Under the pieces are notes generated by a model. That model ran no database searches. It saw nothing but the letters and a program-made list of their open reading frames with translations, and had not been told where the DNA came from. A stretch of 64,000 nucleotides of DNA from assembly GCF_036320965.1 (NCBI RefSeq), contig NC_092251.1, positions 597,501 to 661,500 on the forward strand, given 5' to 3'. Below, piece after piece: positions 11,387 through 22,875 of this stretch (its first letter is position 1; each line of letters starts with the position of its first letter). The position numbers and the translations under genes are program-made. This DNA is from Panulirus ornatus (taxonomy: Eukaryota; Arthropoda; Malacostraca; Decapoda; Palinuridae).

Positions 11387-12618
11387 TTATTATTATTCTT
11401 TGTCGCTGTCTCCCGCGTTAGCGAGATAGCGCAAGGAAACAGACGAAAGAATGGCCCAACCCACCCACATACACATGTATATACATACACGTCTACACAC
11501 GCACATATACATACCTATACATTTCAACGTATATATACATACACAGCCATACACACATATGCACATGTATATAATTCATACTTGCTGCCTTTGTTCATTC
11601 CTGTCGCCACTCCGCCACACATGAAATGGCAACCCCCTCCCCCCACACGCGCGCGAGGTAGCGCTAGGAAAAGACAACAAAGGCCACATTCGTTCACACT
11701 CAGTCTCTAGCTGTCATGTATAATGCACCGAAAACACAGTTCCCTCTCCACAGACGGGCCCCACAAAACTTTCCATGGTTTACCCCAGACGTTTCACATG
11801 CCCTGGTTCAATCCATTGACAGCACGTCGACCCCGGTATACCACATCGTTCCAATTCACTCTATTCCTTGCACGCCTTTCACCGAGCTGCATATTCAGGC
11901 CCCGATCGCTCAAAATCTTTTTCACTCTATCCTTCCCCCAATTTGGTCTCCCACTTCTCTTCGTTCCCTCCACCTCTGACACATATATCCTCTTTGTCAA
12001 TCTTCCCTCACTCATTCTCTCCATGTGACCAAACCAATTTAATGCACCCTCTTCTGCTCTCTCAATCACACTCTTTTTATTACCACACATCTCTCTTACC
12101 CTTTCATTACTTACTCGATCAAACCACATCACGCCACATATTGTCCTCAAACATCTCATTTCCAACACATACACCCTCCTCCGCACAACCCTATCTAAAT
12201 CCCACCCCTCGCAACCATATAACATTGTTAGAACCACTATGCCTTCAAACATACCCAATTTTGCTTTCCGAGATAATGTTCTCGCCTTCCACACATTTTT
12301 CAACGCTCCCATAACTTCCGCCCCTTCCTTCAACATGTGACTCGCTTCCGCTTCCATGGTTCCATCCGCTGCCATCTACTCCCAGATATCTAAAGCACTT
12401 CACTTCATCCAGCTTTTCTCCATTCAAACTTACTTCCTAGTTGACTTGTCCCTCAACCCTACTGTACCTAATAACCTTGCTCTTATTCACATTAATATCA
12501 GCTTTCTTCTTTCACACACTTTACCAAACTCAGTCACCAGCTTCTGCAATTTCTCACCCGAATCACCCACCAGCGCTGTATCATCAGCAAACAACAACTG
12601 ACTCATTTCCCAACTGAC
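11385..12618 (-). mobile_element. RTE-clade element, 5'-truncated, long 3' UTR (subfamily B)
   Basis: Minus-strand copy from just upstream of FADD to the 3' hairpin at 11405-11435. Frameshifts near 12375-12390 and elsewhere break RT. The 3' UTR (about 11400-11790) is the long form. The copy ends upstream in a small duplication (actcatttcccaactgactc). Confidence 0.9.
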
Positions 12619-12628
12619 TCATCTGCAA

Positions 12629-12700
12629 CAGTGCCATTTCTTTCGTCTGTTTCCTTGCGCTACCTCGCTAACGCGGGAGACAGCGACACAGTATAACAAA

Positions 12701-12702
<2 letters not shown>
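12629..12702 (+). mobile_element. RTE 3'-end stub
   Basis: Only the last ~70 bp of the RTE 3' UTR are present: ccatttctttcgtctgtttc, then the hairpin, then acagtata and the (TA)n tail. This is an extreme 5' truncation. Confidence 0.85.

Positions 12703-12779
<77 letters not shown>
12703..12779. repeat. (TA)38 microsatellite
   Basis: Tail of the RTE stub, ending at unique sequence. Confidence 0.95.
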
Positions 12780-12787
<8 letters not shown>

Positions 12788-13714
12788 AAGGACAAAGGTA
12801 GTGGTAGGAGGTAAAGATGCAGCAGGTGTGTGGTAGTGTCGAGACGTGGTTTCCACGTCAGCCCAGGGCCAACAGGTGTGGATGTATACTTGGCACTATT
12901 CTTTGTCAGGGTGGGAGTGTCCCGCGGGCACTGTGCCACCCTGTTGTTCAAAGGCTCGCGGGGTCTGGCCTGGCCTGGCCTGGCCACCGGGGCCAAAATT
13001 TCTTTGTCCCGCGATGAATGTATGTGTGTACGTATGTGCGTGTTTGTTTATGTTGGTGGGTCCTCTTGCCAGAATAGGAACTGTTTCCCTGTCCTGTCTG
13101 TCGTTCCCCCCCCCCCCCCCCCCCCCCCTCCTCCTACTATGTTACTGCATATTCGAAAGAATACATTCATTCGAGACTTTTTTGGAGATATGCAAAATTG
13201 AAGATTATTAAAGTTGATGGTGAAACGATAATGAATGTCATATTAAGTAAATTTAAAGGATGTTGCAACGTTCACATTCATTACATTCCTTCGCACTGTT
13301 GATAATGTTTACATGTCACATACAATGTGCAACAGTCTTAATATAGCTCTCGAACGGCTAAGGATACACTACAGTAAATGTACTAATAACGTTAACGACA
13401 CACGTCAGTCAAGTGATTAAAGACAACTGAGGCAAACCAAGACTTGTAAGAATAAATGATTCATAGGAAGAAGGGGAGCTCGGCTTAACAGTTGGACCAT
13501 CATGCCCTTCTCAACTGCCTGATATCTGCAATAAGATTGTTAGGGCTAGAAAAATACTGGTGTGATGCATTAACACTTCACAAGTTATGTGAATATCTAG
13601 CTGAAAGAATACAGCATGTCATTTACTAGGCGATTTCTGGTGCCTCTACACAAGAAAGATGTCTCTCCTGAACAATTGTGTGTGCGCACCTCTTGTTTGG
13701 CATTCTCGTGTTAT
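12780..13714. other. No gene recognised; C run and short GC-rich island
   Basis: 12800-13020 is GC-richer and holds a short (ggcct)n at about 12967-12985. A 23-base C run lies at 13106-13128. The remainder is AT-rich unique sequence. Confidence 0.5.
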
Positions 13715-13915
13715 GTAGATGCAAACATAAACCACTGCCTTGTGTCACTATTTACAGATGATGCCAGAATGTTTATGTAAATCCCATCTGCACAAATTAC
13801 TGAGACACTATAATCGCACATTAATGGAAATTATGAGCTGGTTACTGAAATACACCAGTTGATGGAAAAAAGTTTCAGCTGCTTCCTTATGGGGAAAAAA
13901 GTTACACATACAGGA
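13715..13915 (+). mobile_element. Decayed non-LTR RT fragment (not RTE)
   Basis: One frame reads LFTDDARMFM at 13749-13778, resembling the (Y/F)xDD catalytic box of Jockey/CR1-like RTs. A shifted frame near 13870-13905 reads FQLLPYG, typical of the thumb side of such RTs. Stops and indels separate the pieces. Identification is by motif only. Confidence 0.4.
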
Positions 13916-13979
13916 TGCTTACAACCACAGTACAACAGAAGGAAATTGTAAAAGACATAGGGTCGATTACGTCACATAA

Positions 13980-14399
13980 GCTTACCTTCAGCGAGCATAA
14001 CCTTACCTTCAGCGAGTATAACCTTACCTTCAGCGAGCATAAGCTTACCGTCTGCGAGCATAGCCTTACCTTCAGCGAGCATAAGCTTACCTTCAGCGAG
14101 TATAACCTTACCTTCAGCGAGCATAAGCTTACCTTCAGCGAGTATAACCTTACCTTCAGCGAGCATAAGCTTACCGTCAGCGAGCATAACCTTACCTTCA
14201 GCGAGCATAAGCTTACCTTCAGCGAGTATAACCTTACCTTCAGCGAGCATAAGCTTACCTTCAGCGAGTATAACCTTACCTTCAGCGAGCATAAGCTTAC
14301 CTTCAGCGAGCATAACCTTACCTTCAGCGAGTATAACCTTACCTTCAGCGAGCATAACCTTACCTTCAGCGAGCATAGATTTACTTTCAGCGAGCGTAA
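13980..14399. repeat. 21-bp satellite, 20 copies, open on both strands
   Basis: The unit is cttaccttcagcgagcataa plus one base. Being 21 bp, each copy keeps the frame: the plus strand reads LTFSEHK/LTFSEYN heptads and the minus strand reads LAEGKVM heptads. Frames of 187 (plus, 13915-14478) and 166/134 (minus) codons result. Units 5-10 and 11-16 show the same six-unit order, a 126-bp higher-order period. No start context, splice sites or flanking domain support a real protein, so I call it a satellite. Confidence 0.92.
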
Positions 14400-16268
14400 C
14401 AAAACAGCCGTTGCCTTTTCAAAGGCAACAAGCTACGCACAACAGATAAACTTCGCGGCTCTAACACAGTCAGACTAGAACATTATATTTCATAGTGGGT
14501 AGAATTGTCGAGATAACATGGTAGGATACCCCTCAACGACAGTCCCATGAAAATCATTGTAAACCTAAGATATCTCAAACTAGTTTCTTGATTGGAGATA
14601 TTTCATAATGTAAGCATCCTGGAAGGCATGGTCCCAAATTTCCACTTAGAAATTATTCCCCATTGGCTGGACAAGCATGGAAGGCAGTAACGTGACCTCA
14701 CCAACATTAATAGCGCCGTTATTACTACAGGAGAAAATATTTAAGTAGCTGAGGCCCGAAGGTACTACCTGAAGAAACCTCATGGAAGAAAAAGTTAGAT
14801 TCACTCAAGAAATTCTCAGCCAGATACCTATAACGTATACCCAATCAGCCAAGTTGTCAAGGATTTTAGTCCTGTGGACTGTGGCTGAAAACCTCATGAC
14901 AGATCAGAGAAGTAACAAAAAAGTTAGTTGCTTTGTCAGGCGGTAGAGGCAAAACCGAACCTCCATAGCAATGGTAAGATAAGCTACGTCTGTAAAACAA
15001 GTCAGTTCAAGAAGGGGAAGAACAGATAGGGGCCACGAGTCGACGAAGGTGGCAGCCAAGAACACCAAGTTCTTCAAATATATAAATAAAACAATACCAA
15101 ATCAGTCCTGCTCTCGAGTCATTAGTGGAAATAGTCATACCACAGACCACAAGTTCACGGCTGGTCCGTGCCAAATGCAGTCGCCAGTGGTCAGGTTCAA
15201 CACCTGAGAGTTGTGTGAGATTAAAGGGTGTATTTGATGGGAAGTCGTGATTGGTTGATCGTGTTGATGGTTGTTTTTGTTGGACCAAATTCTAATGAAG
15301 TGCTATAGGACGGTATAGTTTGGTTGTGAGGCCTGTTTGGTAGGAAGTGATGAATAGCAGGGTGGGCTGTTGGACATCATGGTAGAATGAAATTGTATAT
15401 AAGTTCGTGTCGTAGGTTGTGGTATTCTCATTTCCTGTAAAGTTGGGAATGAACTAACGCGTTCTGGAAGTTTAAGACTCAAAGTTCATGAGAAATAAAG
15501 AATGTGGTAGGGTGGGGTCGGGAGGCGAGGTAACGCCAAGTAATGATAGCGGTATGATGTTTCTCTCACATACTCACACTGGTATGTTCTTGCTCAGGAA
15601 GTGATAACCACAGGAACTCATATATGAGGCAGGTGAATTGATTTCTGAATAAAGTCAGTAAAGCCTGAATGATATGTAAGTAAGAGACGCTGTGACTTTT
15701 TTTTGCATGCTGTCCTTCCCAGATATTTGACGATCCTGATGTATATCGAACTTTGCTTTCTTTCCGTGATGACAAAAGAGACCGGTTTGTCATCAGGAGC
15801 AGACACGAGTGGATACATTGTGCGGTTAAGGTTTGGTGTGATAAACGTTTAGGTAAACGTGACGACGCCGTAGTTAACACAGGAGGGTGACTGGTGGACC
15901 CAAGGGGTCCTTCTCCCGTCAGGAAACCTCATTAATGGTGTTAGTATGATATATAGGAAGGTAACATAAAGTATACAGAATATTAGCATTCCTTTAAGAA
16001 CAAGATATTAATCTCGGTAACAGAGCAAACCAAGGTTTATAATTTGAAACTAAACAAATATTGCGGACAGAATATTTTTTGGACTTTTATACCTTTATAT
16101 AGTGTAGCACTAGTTATTGAGGAATTATATAAGTATGAATGTCTTTGGTCGTATGATTTAATTGGTCATGTGTATATAACAGATAGACAATGTTATCTTA
16201 ACTTCTTAACAGCGTTATAGAGAATGTATATAGCACGAACAAGATTTAAACTGATGAATTAACCTATT

Positions 16269-16270
<2 letters not shown>
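14400..16270. other. No gene recognised
   Basis: Unique-looking AT-rich sequence. Minus-strand frames of 93 codons (15007-15288) and 104 codons (15566-15880) have no recognisable domain. Confidence 0.45.

Positions 16271-16335
<65 letters not shown>
16271..16335. repeat. (TA)32 microsatellite
   Basis: Pure (TA)n abutting a Penelope-type remnant. Confidence 0.95.
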
Positions 16336-16338
<3 letters not shown>

Positions 16339-16409
16339 ATGAGTCCACGGGGAAAATGAAACTCATAGGAATATACTTGATCACGAGCAAAATTGTGATC
16401 CTTTCCAAC

Positions 16410-16410
<1 letters not shown>
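16336..16410. mobile_element. Collapsed inverted Penelope-type pseudo-LTR pair
   Basis: Only the outer ends survive. acctatgagtccacggggaa (left-arm orientation) joins via tgaaac to tcataggaatatacttgatc (right-arm orientation) and the tail caaaattgtgatcctttcca. The whole centre, including both ribozyme motifs, has been lost. Confidence 0.65.

Positions 16411-16483
<73 letters not shown>
16411..16483. repeat. (TA)36 microsatellite
   Basis: Pure (TA)n between the collapsed palindrome and an RTE 3' end. Confidence 0.95.
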
Positions 16484-16485
<2 letters not shown>

Positions 16486-16649
16486 AATATATATTATCAT
16501 TATCATTATTATAATACTTTGTCGATGTCTCCCGCGTTAGCGAGGTATCGCAAGGACACAGACGAAAGAATGGCCCAACCCACCCACATGCACATGTATA
16601 TACATACACGTCCACACACGCACACATACATACCTATACATTTCAGCGT

Positions 16650-16655
<6 letters not shown>

Positions 16656-16740
<85 letters not shown>
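16656..16740. repeat. (TA)42 microsatellite
   Basis: 5' flank of the nested SIDE, apparently grown from the TA-rich stretch of the host 3' UTR. Confidence 0.95.
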
Positions 16741-16742
<2 letters not shown>

Positions 16743-16972
16743 ATCCCTGGGGATAGGGGGGAAAGAACACTTCCCACGTATTCCCTGCCTGTCGTACAAG
16801 GCGACTAAAAGGGGAGGGAGCGGGTGGCTGGAAATCCTCCCCTCTCGTTTTTTTTTTTTTAATTTTCCAAAAGAAGGAACATAGAAGGGGGCCAGGTGAG
16901 GATATTCCCTCTGAGGCCCAGTCCTCTGTTCTTAACGCTACCTTGCTAACGCGGGAAATGGCGAATAGTATG

Positions 16973-16988
<16 letters not shown>
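16741..16988 (+). mobile_element. SIDE copy 5 (nested)
   Basis: Full-length plus-strand copy from ccatccctggggataggggg to the 3' hairpin (accttgctaacgcgggaaat) and an A run of about 16. It is inserted in an older RTE 3' UTR. Confidence 0.9.

Positions 16989-17045
<57 letters not shown>
16989..17045. repeat. (TA)28 microsatellite
   Basis: 3' tail of the nested SIDE. Confidence 0.95.
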
Positions 17046-17049
<4 letters not shown>

Positions 17050-17278
17050 CATATACATATATACACATATACATAATTTATACTTGCTACCTTTATTCAT
17101 TCCCGTCGCCACCCCGCCACACATGAAATGACAACCCTCTCCCCCCGCACGCGCGCGAGGTAGCGCTAGGAAAAGACAACAAAGGCCACATTCGTTCACA
17201 CTCAGTTTCTAGTTGTCATGTGTAATGCACCGAAACCACAGCTCCCTTTCCATATCCTGGTCCCACAAAACTTTCCAT

Positions 17279-17280
<2 letters not shown>

Positions 17281-17345
<65 letters not shown>
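17281..17345. repeat. (TA)32 microsatellite
   Basis: Joins the truncated RTE 3' UTR to the 3' end of the next RTE copy. Confidence 0.95.
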
Positions 17346-17349
<4 letters not shown>

Positions 17350-19051
17350 TTTTTTTAGTATACTTTGTCGCTGTCTCCCGCGTTTGCGAGGTAGCGCAAG
17401 GAAACAGACGAAAGAAATGGCCCAACCCCCCCCCCCATACACATGTATATACATACGTCCACACACGCAAATATACATACCTACACAGTTTTCCATGGTT
17501 TACCCCAGACGCTTCACATGCCCTGCTTCAATCCACTGACAGCACGTCAACCCCGGTATACCACATCGCTCCAATTCACTCTATTCCTTGCCCTCCTTTC
17601 ACCCTCCTGCATGTTCAGGCCCCGATCACACAAAATCTTTTTCAATCCATCTTTCCACCTCCATTTTGGTCTCCCTCTTCTCCTCGTTCCCTCCACCTCC
17701 GACACATATATCCTCTTGGTCAATCTTTCCTCACTCATCCTCTCCATGTGCCCAAACCACTTCAAAACACCCTCTTCTGCTCTCTCAACCACGCTCTTTT
17801 TATTTCCACACATCTCTCTTACCCTTACGTTACTCAATCGATCAAACCACCTCACACCACACATTGTCCTCAAACATCTCATTTCCAGCACATCCATCCT
17901 CCTGCGCACAACTCTATCCATAGCCCACGCCTCGCAACCATACAACATTGTTGGAACCACTATTCCTTCAAACATACTCATTTTTGCTTTCCGAGATAAT
18001 GTTCTCGACTTCCACACATTCTTCAAGGCCCCCAGGATTTTCGCCCCCTCCCCCACCCTATGATCCACTTCCGCTTCCATGGTTCCATCCGCTGCCAGAT
18101 CCACTCCCAGATATCTAAAACACTTCACTTCCTCCAGTTTTTCTCCATTCAAACTCACCTCCCAATTGACTTGACCCTCAACCCTACTGTACCTAATAAC
18201 CTTGCTCTTATTCACATTTACTCTTAACTTTCTTCTTCCACACACTTTTCCAAACTCAGTCACCAGCTTCTGCAGTTTCTCACATGAATCAGCCACCAGC
18301 GCTGTATCATCAGCGAACAACAACTGACTCACTTCCCAAGCTCTCTCATCCCCAACAGACTTCATACTTGCCCCTCTTTCCAAAACTCTTGCATTTACCT
18401 CCCTAACAACCCCATCCATAAACAAATTAAACAACCACGGAGACATCACACACCCCTGCCGCAAACCTACATTCACTGAGAACCAATCGCTTTCCTCTCT
18501 TCCTACACGTACACATGCCTTACATCCTCGATAAAAACTTTTCACTGCTTCTAACAACTTTCCTCCCACACCATATATTCTTAATACCTTCCACAGAGCG
18601 GAAGATGAAAGCCGGCAAGGCAGCAGGTTTGGATGGTATTGCAGTGGAATTTATTAAAAAAGGGGGTGACTGTATTGTTGACTGGTTGGTAAGGTTATTT
18701 AATGTATGTATGACTCATGGTGAGGTGCCTGAGGATTGGCGGAATGCGTGCATAGTGCCATTGTACAAAGGCAAAGGGGATAAGAGTGAGTGCTCAAATT
18801 ACAGAGGTATAAGTTTGTTGAGTATTCCTGGTAAATTATATGGGAGGGTATTGATTGAGAGGGTGAAGGCATGTACAGAGCATCAGATTGGGGAAGAGCA
18901 GTGTGGTTTCAGAAGTGGTAGAGGATGTGTGGATCAGGTGTTTGCTTTGAAGAATGTATGTGAGAAATGCTTAGAAAAACAAATGGATTTGTATGTAGCA
19001 TTTATGGATCTGGAGAAGGCATATGATAGAGTTGATAGAGATGCTCTGTGG

Positions 19052-19056
<5 letters not shown>
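17346..19056 (-). mobile_element. RTE-clade element with inverted 5' part (twin-priming-like)
   Basis: 17346-18596 is a minus-strand subfamily A copy: short 3' UTR, then RT open from 18569 to 17547 with FADD and a TGA in place of CGA. At 18596/18597 the orientation flips. 18597-19056 is plus-strand RT, from RKMKAGKAAGLDGI to DRVDRDALWKV. Both pieces contain the same junction sequence gctctgtggaaggtat, so the inverted segment ends where the 3' segment begins. That geometry is known from twin-primed LINE insertions. The outer end meets (TA)n. Confidence 0.85.

Positions 19057-19118
<62 letters not shown>
19057..19118. repeat. (TA)n microsatellite
   Basis: About 31 units with one GTA interruption, between two RTE copies. 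Confidence 0.95.
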
Positions 19119-19119
<1 letters not shown>

Positions 19120-19988
19120 GTGGTTCCAACAATGTTGTATTGTTGCGAGGCGTGGGCTATGGATAGAGTTGTGCGCAGGAGGGTGGATGTGCTGGAAATG
19201 AGATGTTTGAGGACAATATGTGATGTGAGTGAGGTGGTTTGATCGAGTAAGTAATGATAGGGTAAGAGAGATGTGTGGTAATAAAATGAGTGTGGTTGAG
19301 AGAGCAGAAGAGGGTGTTTTGAAATGGTTAGGTCACATGGAGAGAATGAGTGAGGAAAGATTGACCAAGAGGATATATGTGTCAGAGGTGGAGGGAACGA
19401 GGAGAAGTGGGAGACCAAAGTGGAGGTGGAAAGATGGAGTGAAAAAGATTTTGAGTGATCGGGGCCTAAACATGCAGGAGGGTGAAAGGCGTGCAAGGAA
19501 TAGAGTGAATTGGAACGATGTGGTATACCGGGGTCGACGTGCTGTCAATGGATTGAACCAGGGCATGTGAAGCGTCTGGGGTAAACCATGGAAAGTTCTG
19601 TTGGGCCTGGATGTGGAAAGGGAGCTGTGGTTTCGGTGCATTATTACATGACAGCTAAAGACTGAGTGTGAACGAATGGGGCCTTTGTTGTCTTCCTAGC
19701 GCTACCTCGCGCACATGAGGGGGAGGGGGTTGTTATTTCATGTGTGGCGGGGTGGCGATGGGAATGAATAAAGGCAGAGAGTATGAATTATTTACATGTG
19801 TATATATATGTATATGTCTGTGTGTATATATATATATGTATACGTTGAAATGTATAGGTATGTATATTTGCGTGTGTGGACGTGTATGTATATACATGTG
19901 TATGTGGGTGGGTTGGGCCATTCTTTCGTCTGTTTCCTTGCGCTACCTCGCTAACGCGAGAGACAGCAACAAAGCAAAATAGATATAA

Positions 19989-19990
<2 letters not shown>
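19119..19990 (+). mobile_element. RTE-clade element, 5'-truncated, long 3' UTR (subfamily B)
   Basis: Starts in the C-terminal RT block IVVPTMLY. A 4-bp insertion near 19222 (gtgagtgaggtgg) shifts the frame. The CGA codon is kept, so the last frame reads through to GLNQGM and a TGA at 19568. The 3' UTR is about 400 bp and ends in the hairpin and acagcaacaaagc. Confidence 0.9.

Positions 19991-20061
<71 letters not shown>
19991..20061. repeat. (TA)35 microsatellite
   Basis: 3' tail of the preceding RTE copy. Confidence 0.95.
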
Positions 20062-20065
<4 letters not shown>

Positions 20066-20193
20066 GCGTTTAACCTGGCAACCTAATCCAGTAACGAATT
20101 GATGGAAATTGAGAAGTCTATTTGGATTCCATCACTTTGCTTCACTGTTGAGATGGTTTCGTGTCTGATCTGATCATGCTCCCAGTGGATTTC

Positions 20194-20229
20194 GGTTAGG
20201 ATAGGTTAGGTTAGTTTAGGTTAGGTTGG
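20194..20229. repeat. Degenerate TTAGG block (telomere-like)
   Basis: Seven consecutive 5-mers read GGTTA, GGATA, GGTTA, GGTTA, GTTTA, GGTTA, GGTTG. Five match the arthropod telomere unit (TTAGG)n or differ by one base. It is interstitial, not terminal. Confidence 0.6.
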
Positions 20230-20478
20230 AACTTAGCTTGATTTGAAATTTTTGAAGAACAAACAAAAGCCAAGACTAAAAGAATCAGAGAACGATGGTT
20301 TTGTGACCTAGTGCCAACTTTTCAGTCGGAGAAGGATAGAGAAGAGCTGTCATGTACTGTGAAGCAGAACATATGTCATCATCATCTTGATTCATAAATG
20401 GATAGTGTATAAAAGACGTCCCAGGAAAACATTCACCATTCACGGCTGTATGTCTGTGTGTGTTTATGTCTGTCTGTC

Positions 20479-20483
<5 letters not shown>

Positions 20484-20539
<56 letters not shown>
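20484..20539. repeat. (GT)28 microsatellite
   Basis: Pure (GT)n in unique sequence, preceded by tgtctgtctgtctg. Confidence 0.95.
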
Positions 20540-20540
<1 letters not shown>

Positions 20541-21238
20541 CATGGTGAGGTTGTTGACCGCACGGGGAAGATGTAGTGGATCAAGACAGTAATGTTTTGT
20601 TTCTCAAGATATTCTGGCTACTTGGGCAGGGGCGCTGGGTAGAGGCCTCTGTCCCTAACTCTCATTTGGCCTGGTTTTTAGGTCTTTGACCCCATTAGCC
20701 GTCCCTCTTGTTTTTGTTGTTGTTGCTTAGTTTGATCGCCTGTTCTGCCTCGCTTGTCTGTGGTTATCGCAAATTTACTCTCACCCCACGTCTGTCTATG
20801 TATCCTTGTCTGTATGAGTCTATAGACTCTTCAATGTGGGTGTCACTTCCTTCCCACCTCTTTTTTTCTTTCTCTCCTGCTTCATCTGTTCGTTATCTGT
20901 GTTCCCAGTATATTCCCATTTCTTGTCACCCACCTGTGTCTGTCTTTCTCTGTTAGTTACATAAGTATTGCAGGAAACGACTTTTCTACACAAAACTTCA
21001 AACCAGATATCAATTCCCGGGAAAAGTTTATCATACTACACGTTTGGTGACCAGGTGTCACCACTACCAACCTGTCACACCGTTCTCTTTCAGTTTTCTC
21101 TTTAAACTTCACGTATCTCGTTTGTATCAATTTATTTCCAGTTGTAACAAGAATATATTTATAGAAGTAAAGTCTGACTAACGTATCCATTTGGTTGATA
21201 AGAGAACATTGTACAATGTACAGACGTCCACACTTGGC

Positions 21239-21245
<7 letters not shown>

Positions 21246-21280
<35 letters not shown>
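21246..21280. repeat. (CA)17 microsatellite
   Basis: Pure (CA)n. Confidence 0.95.
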
Positions 21281-21282
<2 letters not shown>

Positions 21283-22138
21283 TTGTGGTTCAGGGGTCAA
21301 GGGTTGGTGTTTGTGTTACAGCGGTCGTGAGTTGGTATAGAAAATGGGCGCTTTATGTTTATGTATATATTCTTTATGTTCAGTAAGATAACGTAAGATA
21401 ACTATTATGGTTTGTTACGTTGCGTTAGGAGGCACATTCTTGTCAGAAGCGTAGCATGATTCATACTTTCCTTTATTATGTGGATTTTTTCTTTGGTGAT
21501 TACTGGAGTGAGAGACGAGATCTTGTGCAGATCACCATCAGCAAATATTTTCATCGTGTTGTACCGGACGACACGAAGTCATGGCACCACTGCCTCGCAT
21601 GGTGCTGCTTCCTCTACTGGAGTTGCTTTAAATTTCTTTACCTGTTTTTAATTTGTCTTTAAGAAGAGCAAAAGCGAGCAGGCTGGAGAGTTTTGTTTTC
21701 GCAAGACTGTTCTTCAACTTCTGTGCCTCATATTTTCTGCTGCTGTCGTCTAGCCAAGCCGCGTCGCACAGTGTTCAGGTTTGGGAAGCACCACAGACAT
21801 ACCTCGTCCTGTGAGCTAGATTGGAAGTTGTTATCATTAAGTATGTGGAAGATTTTAGTACGATTTTCATATTCGTTATTTGGTGGATTATCCTCATCGT
21901 CACTCACAGTCTCACTATGTTATCTGTGTACTCGCTACCCACACCCCTCACACCTGCCTCACCCTGCCAGCCTCACACACTGGCTTCACCAGTACTCTGT
22001 AATCTTCAAACACAGCACACGTTTCATCGATACCGTCTACTGTCCTGACCATCCACTATGTTGGCAGAGTTTGTGAGATAATCGACCAAGATTAGTCTCT
22101 TATCCCTGTATACGAATATACCATGTCCCCTTAATGTA

Positions 22139-22310
22139 TACACACATTCCCCAGCTTACGCCAGGTTTCCATACATCAGCCATCCCCAGTAGCAAAGGAG
22201 AGGATGAACAGCAAGGTTGACTGTGAACAAAGCCCTCTTCGAGACTTGACCCTGGACCCATTAGACTGCAGGTTCAGAACTATCTTTGCACAACGGCGTA
22301 TATGTACTGG
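22139..22310 (-). mobile_element. Diverged SINE 3' domain
   Basis: On the minus strand a CTGTTCATCCTCTCCTTTG block is followed by GGATGGCTGATG and GGAAACCTGGC. Order and spacing parallel the SINEs at 38977-39210 and 44815-44960 (TGTTCATCCT, then GTCGA/GATCA, then a TACC-like block). No clear tRNA head is visible. Confidence 0.4.
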
Positions 22311-22672
22311 TAGCACGGCGCATCCCTCTCGACGTAAGGGTTGTTCACACTCATCTCTGAGCCAAGTTTTCTGCTCGTTGGCTCACAATAACATAGTTTG
22401 CGCGGTCATAATGTCATGCAAACCGAGCGAGGGTGAACCATGTAGTTAGGGATCATATGACGCTAAACGGTTCGCCAGCCAGCATGTGGCTGGAATACAT
22501 CACATCAACACTGCTCATACGGAGGTGAAATTATAGGTTCCCCAAGTGCTGAGGGAAATGAAAGTAGACTCATGGATGCTGTGGGCATGCAGAACGCACG
22601 GCACCTGAATTGATGGGACAACAAGATACGGTTTGGTAGCACTAAAGGTCAGAGAAGAAAAGAACTGGATGA

Positions 22673-22875
22673 CTCAAGGGATGAATGATGTGAGTAACCG
22701 CTCAAGGAATGAATAATGTGAGTGGCTACTCAAGAAATGAATAATTTGAGTGATCACTCAAGGGATGAATGGTGAGAAGCCACTCAAGGGATGAAAAGTT
22801 TGAGTGGCCACTTAAGGGATGTATGGTATTATTGGCCACTTAAGGAAAGAATGACTTGAGTGAATGACTCAAGTG
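22673..22875. repeat. 28-bp minisatellite, 8 degenerate copies
   Basis: Anchors ctcaaggg/cttaaggg occur at 22673, 22701, 22729, 22757, 22783, 22811, 22839 and 22868. Each copy holds both ttgagtgg and ccactcaag, so single strands can fold on themselves. Confidence 0.85.

Larger units (their letters stand above)
16484..17280 (-). mobile_element. RTE 3' UTR split by a nested SIDE
   Basis: 16484-16655 and 17046-17280 together make a nearly complete long-form RTE 3' UTR on the minus strand, from ccatggtttaccccag-like sequence to the 3' hairpin. The break lies in the TA-rich part (gtatacatatata and atatacagacatatac), where a SIDE with (TA)n flanks sits. RT sequence is absent. Confidence 0.85.
20062..22138. 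other. No gene recognised
   Basis: Contains a telomere-like block and microsatellites (listed separately). Plus-strand frames of 82 codons (20708, hydrophobic start) and 127 codons (21693) have no domain or splice support and are not called. Confidence 0.4.

Noticed and set aside
10675..11490. Long frames opposite RTE RT segments (many loci, often starting MFRPRSHKIFF or MPSFHPPACSG)
   Set aside because: They are antisense shadows of the RT C-terminal region and recur at every RTE copy.
20708..20956. 82-codon frame with a signal-peptide-like start (MFLLLLLSLIACSASLVCG)
   Set aside because: No domain, splice signals or cysteine pattern of a known secreted peptide. The length is compatible with chance.
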